Assembly (NCBI RefSeq): GCF_000801315.1
Contig: NZ_CP010054.1
Location: 2,294,001 to 2,358,000, forward strand
DNA: 64,000 nt
Reading direction: 5' to 3'
Origin: Hymenobacter sp. DG25B
GTDB lineage: Bacteria > Bacteroidota > Bacteroidia > Cytophagales > Hymenobacteraceae
The translations under genes and the position numbers were made by a program. Shown here piece after piece: positions 60,944-64,000 of this stretch. Numbering within the stretch: position 1 is the first letter of the stretch; the number at the start of each line of letters is the position of its first letter. The notes below the pieces were generated by a model, which worked only from the letters and a program-made list of their open reading frames with translations, made no database searches and was not told the DNA's origin.

Positions 60944-61106
60944 CGTCATGTCGAGCGAAGTCGAGACATCTCGCGTGCTGAGGTTGTCAAAGTATTTGTC
61001 ATGCTGAGCTTGTCGAACCGAAGGTCGCCGTAGGCAGGCATCTCTACCGCTTCGTTATCTGGGTATACCAAACTAGCGAGACGTCTCGACTCTGCTCGAC
61101 ATGACG
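60944..61106. repeat. Compound extragenic repeat with outer inverted arms
   Basis: The outer arms, 60944-60974 and 61076-61106, are inverted copies matching at 28 of 31 positions. The arms contain GTCGAG and TCTCG blocks that are themselves partly palindromic. Between them lies a unit GTCATGCTGAGCTTGTCGAA at about 60998, interrupted relative to what I recall of such elements by a roughly 20-base insert before GGCATCTCTACCGCTTCG. GTCATGCTGAGCTTGTCGAA-type units are widespread between genes in Hymenobacter-like genomes. No coding frame is present. It fills most of the 219-base gap between holA and the next gene. Confidence 0.8.
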
Positions 61107-61131
61107 GGCTTTATTATGAAACCTGACTTGC

Positions 61132-61614
61132 ATGCTGCAACCCAGAATAGAGGTAATTGCTGAGAAAAAGTTAATCGGCAAACGGCTTACCATGTCTTTT
61201 GCCAATAACCACACGGGGGAGTTGTGGAAGAGCTTTATGCCCCGGCGCCACGAAATTCAGCAGGCAATAGGAGCGGACCTGTACTCCATGCAGCAGTATA
61301 CCCCGGGCTTTTTCACCGACTTTAACTCGGCGGCAGAATTTGAAAAGTGGGCCGGCCTGGAAGTGACGGACTTTGCTACAGTGCCGTCGGATATGGAAGC
61401 CGTGCTAATCCCCGGCGGCCAGTACGCCGTTTTCTTCTACCGAGGGCTCAATACGGATACCAGCATCTTCCAGTACATTTTCGGCACCTGGCTGCCGGCC
61501 TCTGGTTATGTATTAGATGACCGTCCGCATTTTGAAATCCTGGGGCCGAAGTACAGAAACAATGACCCAACATCGGAAGAGGAAATCTGGATTCCCGTTA
61601 GCCGGAAGGCTTAG
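61132..61614 (+). CDS. GyrI-like (AraC effector-binding) domain protein
   Basis: 160 residues with no DNA-binding or signal sequence. The start MLQPRIEVIAEKKLIGKRLT then MSFANNHTGELWKSFMPRRHEI matches the first strand and helix of GyrI-like domains. MEAVLIPGGQYAVFFYRG and FGTWLPASGYVLDDRPHFEILGPKY form the second half, where the terminal FEILG is the usual last strand. Stand-alone GyrI-like domains bind small hydrophobic molecules or hydrolyse certain compounds; no ligand can be assigned. It lies just after the compound repeat, 109 bases before the toxin-antitoxin operon. Confidence 0.88.
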   Translation: MLQPRIEVIAEKKLIGKRLTMSFANNHTGELWKSFMPRRHEIQQAIGADLYSMQQYTPGFFTDFNSAAEFEKWAGLEVTDFATVPSDMEAVLIPGGQYAVFFYRGLNTDTSIFQYIFGTWLPASGYVLDDRPHFEILGPKYRNNDPTSEEEIWIPVSRKA

Positions 61615-61660
61615 ATAGGAGCGAGCGGGCCAGGACCGTAGACGGGAGGAAGAAACCAAA

Positions 61661-61693
61661 GGAAAAATTTCCACGTTATATGGAAAAATTTCC
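61661..61693 (+). promoter_or_regulatory. Tandem 12-mers upstream of the antitoxin gene, likely operator
   Basis: GGAAAAATTTCC occurs at 61661-61672 and again at 61682-61693. The copies start 21 bases apart, i.e. two turns of the helix, and end 30 bases before the antitoxin ATG. A near-palindrome repeated in phase is what an Xre-type autorepressor would bind. Confidence 0.6.
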
Positions 61694-61723
61694 CTAGCTT
61701 CGTCAACGTCAATTCCAGAAACC

Positions 61724-62167
61724 ATGGCCAGCCCCGCAACCCGAGTTAAAGCCGCTCCGCAGAACATGTGGGCCCAGTGGGGCCGCACCGGCCAGGATTC
61801 GTTTGCCCTGGTGATGGCGGCGCGCAAGGGCATTCCGGCAGCTACGGCTTTTGAGGTAGCCGAGGCTCTGCACCTGCAGCCCAGCCAGCTGGAGGCCATT
61901 TATGACCTTTCTACCAAAACGCTGCGCAGCTACCTGCAGGATAAAAAGCTGCTGAACGCGGCCAGCAGCGAGAAAACCCTGAAAATTATTGCCCTCTACA
62001 ACCTGGGCGTGGAAGTGTTTGGCGAAGCCGATGCGTTTCTGCGCTGGCTGGGCAAGCCCGCCCACGGTCTGGACGGCGAAGTGCCGCTGCGCCTGCTGGA
62101 AACCAGCGGCGGCATTGATCTGGTAGAGGAGGAGCTGAGCCGCATTGCCTACGGCGACCTGGCCTAA
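61724..62167 (+). CDS. Xre-type antitoxin with MbcA/ParS toxin-binding domain
   Basis: 147 residues. The N-terminal half contains FALVMAARKGIPAATAFEVAEALHLQPSQLEAIYDLSTKTLRSYL, an Xre-like helix-turn-helix. The C-terminal part (KTLKIIALYNLGVEVFGEADAFLRWLGKPAHGLDGEVPLRLLETSGGIDLVEEELSRIAYG) is the MbcA/ParS/Xre toxin-binding domain, with WLxxPxxxLxGxxPLxLLxTxxG as its signature. It neutralises the RES toxin two bases downstream and probably represses its own operon through the tandem sites upstream. Confidence 0.95.
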   Translation: MASPATRVKAAPQNMWAQWGRTGQDSFALVMAARKGIPAATAFEVAEALHLQPSQLEAIYDLSTKTLRSYLQDKKLLNAASSEKTLKIIALYNLGVEVFGEADAFLRWLGKPAHGLDGEVPLRLLETSGGIDLVEEELSRIAYGDLA

Positions 62168-62169
62168 CG

Positions 62170-62631
62170 ATGCTCGTCTACCGCATCTGCCTGGCCAAAT
62201 ATGCCGAAGACCTGTTTGCCTCCGGCCGCCGGGCCCGCTGGAACAGTAAGGATAGATTTGTAGTGTACACCGCCGCCACGCGCGCCCTGGCTTGCCTGGA
62301 AAACGTAGTGCACCGGAGCGGCGAAGGCCTGAACGACCAGTTCCGGGTGTTGGTCATCGATATTCCCGACGACCTGCCCATCGAAGAAATAAAGCCCACT
62401 CAACTGCCCGCCGGCTGGGAAAAAGCCAGCAGCTACTCCGTGTGTCAGCCGTTGGGTGATGCCTGGTATGAGCAGCGCCAAGCCGCCGTGCTGCGCGTGC
62501 CCTCGTCCATCATCCCCCAGGAAAGCAACTACGTTCTGCACACCCGCCACCCGGATTTCAAACGCATCCGGATTGTAGCCTGGGAGGAGTTTAGCTTTGA
62601 TAACCGTATCAAGGCAGAAGAGCCGGAATAA
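62170..62631 (+). CDS. RES-domain toxin
   Basis: 153 residues, two bases after the antitoxin stop. MLVYRICLAKYAEDLFASGRRARWNSKDRFVVYTAATRALACLE is the RES core: Arg in YRI, the Gly-Arg-Arg-Ala-Arg-Trp loop, Tyr in VVYTA and the Glu of LACLEN. The family's ADP-ribosyltransferase-like fold and NAD-degrading activity explain toxicity (established for other RES-Xre pairs). The conserved Arg, Tyr and Glu are all present, so it is probably active. The next gene's ATG directly follows the stop. Confidence 0.95.
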   Translation: MLVYRICLAKYAEDLFASGRRARWNSKDRFVVYTAATRALACLENVVHRSGEGLNDQFRVLVIDIPDDLPIEEIKPTQLPAGWEKASSYSVCQPLGDAWYEQRQAAVLRVPSSIIPQESNYVLHTRHPDFKRIRIVAWEEFSFDNRIKAEEPE

Positions 62632-63096
62632 ATGAGAATACTATTCATGTGCCTGATTTTGCTTGTGTTAAATATACATAGCTATGCGCAGCGTAAACCT
62701 CAACGTGTTACTAGGCTGCGGATAGAAGAGTCAGCAATGTTTTCAGATAGAAAATATGTAATAACTGATAGTACAATCCGTGTTAAGATAAATGAATCAG
62801 GAGCAACAGATTCTCTGTTTTATAGGAACATCACTAAAGCGGAACGAAATAGAATCTTGAATCCGCTAGACAAAACTTATTTATCAGCCTTCCGAGAACA
62901 TTATCGGGGCTATAATACAGCAACTGATCTGGATAGTTATCAATTTATTATCGTCAAAAAAGACGATGTTAAAGTTGTAAACATTTACCAATACAGAGTA
63001 GTGAGCCTTTATGAAGTTTGTAAGAGAATGAATGAGCTTTTGCCTGTTCAATTTCATATACACTACACCAAAGCACACTCTTACTATAGAAATTAA
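62632..63096 (+). CDS. AT-rich secreted protein of unknown function
   Basis: 154 residues, starting at the base after the RES stop. The signal peptide is MRILFMCLILLVLNIHSYAQ. The mature part is beta/alpha mixed with no motif I recognise: RVTRLRIEESAMFSDRKYVI, TDSTIRVKINESGATDSLFY, RNITKAERNRILNPLDKTYL, SAFREHYRGYN, then YQFIIVKKDDVKVVNIYQYRVVSLYEVCKRMNELLP. By eye its base composition (much A/T, many ATA, TTA, AGA codons) differs sharply from every neighbour, which suggests recent acquisition. A functional link to the toxin is not implied because the product is exported. Confidence 0.75.
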   Translation: MRILFMCLILLVLNIHSYAQRKPQRVTRLRIEESAMFSDRKYVITDSTIRVKINESGATDSLFYRNITKAERNRILNPLDKTYLSAFREHYRGYNTATDLDSYQFIIVKKDDVKVVNIYQYRVVSLYEVCKRMNELLPVQFHIHYTKAHSYYRN

Positions 63097-63113
63097 AGCC
63101 CAAAAAGCTGCCC

Positions 63114-63374
63114 ATGCAAGTCCTCGATATCATCCAAATGTCTCCGAAAGAAGTGTTCATTGTGGGCAATCTGGATGGGGCTGTAAAGCCCGGCCCGTGG
63201 GAGCTGCGGCTGAATGGTGAGGCTGTGGCTACGCTGGAAGCCATGGGAGAGGCGCAGATACAAGGCAGCTCAAAAGGTAAGCTGGTGCCGCCCCGCGTGG
63301 TGGTTTGCAAAGGACAGGTAGACAAAAGTCGCTTCGATTTCACCAAGGACGAGGTGACGATGGTGAAGGTGTAA
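63114..63374 (+). CDS. Small protein resembling translation-factor domain 2
   Basis: 86 residues without signal peptide. The reading SPKEVFIVGNLDGAVKPGPWELRLNGEAVATLEAMGEAQIQGSSKGKLVPPRVVVCKGQVDKSRFDFTKDEV follows the strand order of the EF-Tu/IF-2 domain 2 barrel: an opening strand, G-x-VKPG-turn, a second strand, then a late strand and a short DKSxF segment. The likeness is by pattern only. Composition is back to that of the chromosome (GC-rich). It lies 17 bases after the AT-rich gene and may be read from the same transcript. Function unknown. Confidence 0.62.
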   Translation: MQVLDIIQMSPKEVFIVGNLDGAVKPGPWELRLNGEAVATLEAMGEAQIQGSSKGKLVPPRVVVCKGQVDKSRFDFTKDEVTMVKV

Positions 63375-63524
63375 AGCGGAGCAATGGCTGTCTAGCACAC
63401 CAAAACTTCTCCGCAGCACGTTACAAACGGCAAAAAAGGGCATTTTAGCGGCAACCTGCCGTAAACTTTTCGCTACTTTTGGCCATATGCGGCCTTTGGA
63501 GGCCGCCTCCCGTAACGACCCGCA

Positions 63525-64000
63525 ATGAAGTTTATACCCCGGATTGCACTGGTTGCTGCCCTTGGCACGGCGGCCCCGCTGGCGGCACAGGCCCAGCAGA
63601 CGCAGGTTTTTGCCAACGATGAACGCTACTTTCAGGAAGGCCTGGAGCTTTTCGACCGTGCCAAGTACGGCGCCGCTCAGGTAGCCTTCCAGCACTACCT
63701 GGAGCTTACCCAACGCCGCACCGGCGACCAGCAGGACCGAACCACCGATGCCGAGTACTACTACGCCGTGTCGGGCCTGTATCTGCTGCATCCTGATGCT
63801 GAAGGCCGCATTCTGGCCTTTGCCGCGCGCAATCCGGCCCACCCAAAGGCGGCCGTGGCCTTTTTCGAGCTGGGCAAATTCTACTTCGATAAGAAAAACT
63901 ACCCCAAGGCCATTGAGTACCTGCAGAAGGTAGGGCCCGATAATCTGTCGATGGACCAGCGGGCCGAGTCGGAGTTTAAGCTGGGCTACAGCTACTTTGC
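63525..64000 (+). CDS. TPR-repeat protein, N-terminal part (cut by window edge)
   Basis: 159 residues visible, running off the end of the window. The signal peptide is MKFIPRIALVAALGTAAPLA with AQAQQ. TPR-type units follow: ERYFQEGLELFDRAKYGAAQVAFQHYLEL, DAEYYYAVSGLYLLHP and PKAAVAFFELGKFYFDKKNYPKAIEYLQKV. The start ATG at 63525 is followed by a clean signal sequence. This is the type of large secreted TPR protein usual in Bacteroidota; total length and partners are outside the window. An AT-rich region with TACTTTTGG just upstream may hold its promoter. Confidence 0.82.
   Translation, partial: MKFIPRIALVAALGTAAPLAAQAQQTQVFANDERYFQEGLELFDRAKYGAAQVAFQHYLELTQRRTGDQQDRTTDAEYYYAVSGLYLLHPDAEGRILAFAARNPAHPKAAVAFFELGKFYFDKKNYPKAIEYLQKVGPDNLSMDQRAESEFKLGYSYF

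Overview
The window is a chromosomal segment of a GC-rich member of the Bacteroidota, most likely Hymenobacter or a close relative in the Cytophagales. Three things point there. The promoters follow the Bacteroidota pattern (TTG, 18-20 bases, TAnnTTTG). Shine-Dalgarno sequences are almost absent. The gene content is typical of the group: a 287-residue primary sigma factor without region 1.1, an H1-like basic protein, bacillithiol deacetylase, a serine palmitoyltransferase-type enzyme, LES-type lipoproteins, and DUF4199, DUF5777 and CHRD proteins. No prophage, transposase, CRISPR array or rRNA operon was seen.

Layout. 1-4.1 kb: citrate synthase (cut by the window edge), mnmE, a DtxR/MntR-type regulator and fabH. 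4.2-7.9 kb: a glycosyltransferase, then a four-gene minus-strand envelope operon (haem-binding lipoprotein, YceI, DUF5777 barrel, CHRD lipoprotein). 8-14 kb: dapD, msrA, 3-hydroxyacyl-CoA dehydrogenase, a tiny membrane protein, an outer-membrane barrel and a YbiT-like ABC-F protein with one degenerate ATP site. 14-24.4 kb: envelope genes, including an L,D-transpeptidase, two M48 proteases, a lipid kinase, a phosphoesterase, mtgA and an App1-type phosphatase. 24.7-34 kb: topoisomerase IB, a large hairpin repeat, two head-to-head paralogous lipoproteins with a kinase-like motif set, two STAS-like small proteins, an exonuclease/GIY-YIG fusion, a PA2169-type protein and an AI-2E-family permease.

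34-45 kb holds core information genes: parE-parC, two TPR proteins and thrS-infC-rpmI-rplT. infC appears to start at ATA behind a strong Shine-Dalgarno sequence. 45-54.7 kb: a frameshifted STAS-like gene, tRNA-Met, an LptF/G permease, rpsO-pnp-rpoD, trxB, an M23/LysM peptidase and bshB1. 54.7-61 kb: a biotin carboxylase divergent from a sphingolipid/sulfonolipid-type acyltransferase across a large inverted repeat, the H1-like gene, tyrS and holA. 61-64 kb is the most accessory part: a compound extragenic repeat, a GyrI-like protein, an Xre-RES toxin-antitoxin pair with two spaced 12-mers upstream, an AT-rich secreted protein, a small beta-barrel-like protein and a truncated TPR gene.

The best candidates for new biology are the paired kinase-like lipoproteins (one has lost the putative catalytic Asp), the asymmetric ABC-F protein, the predicted Fe-S cysteine set in the exonuclease/GIY-YIG fusion, and three large extragenic inverted repeats. 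All functions were assigned by reading motifs; no database search was run.
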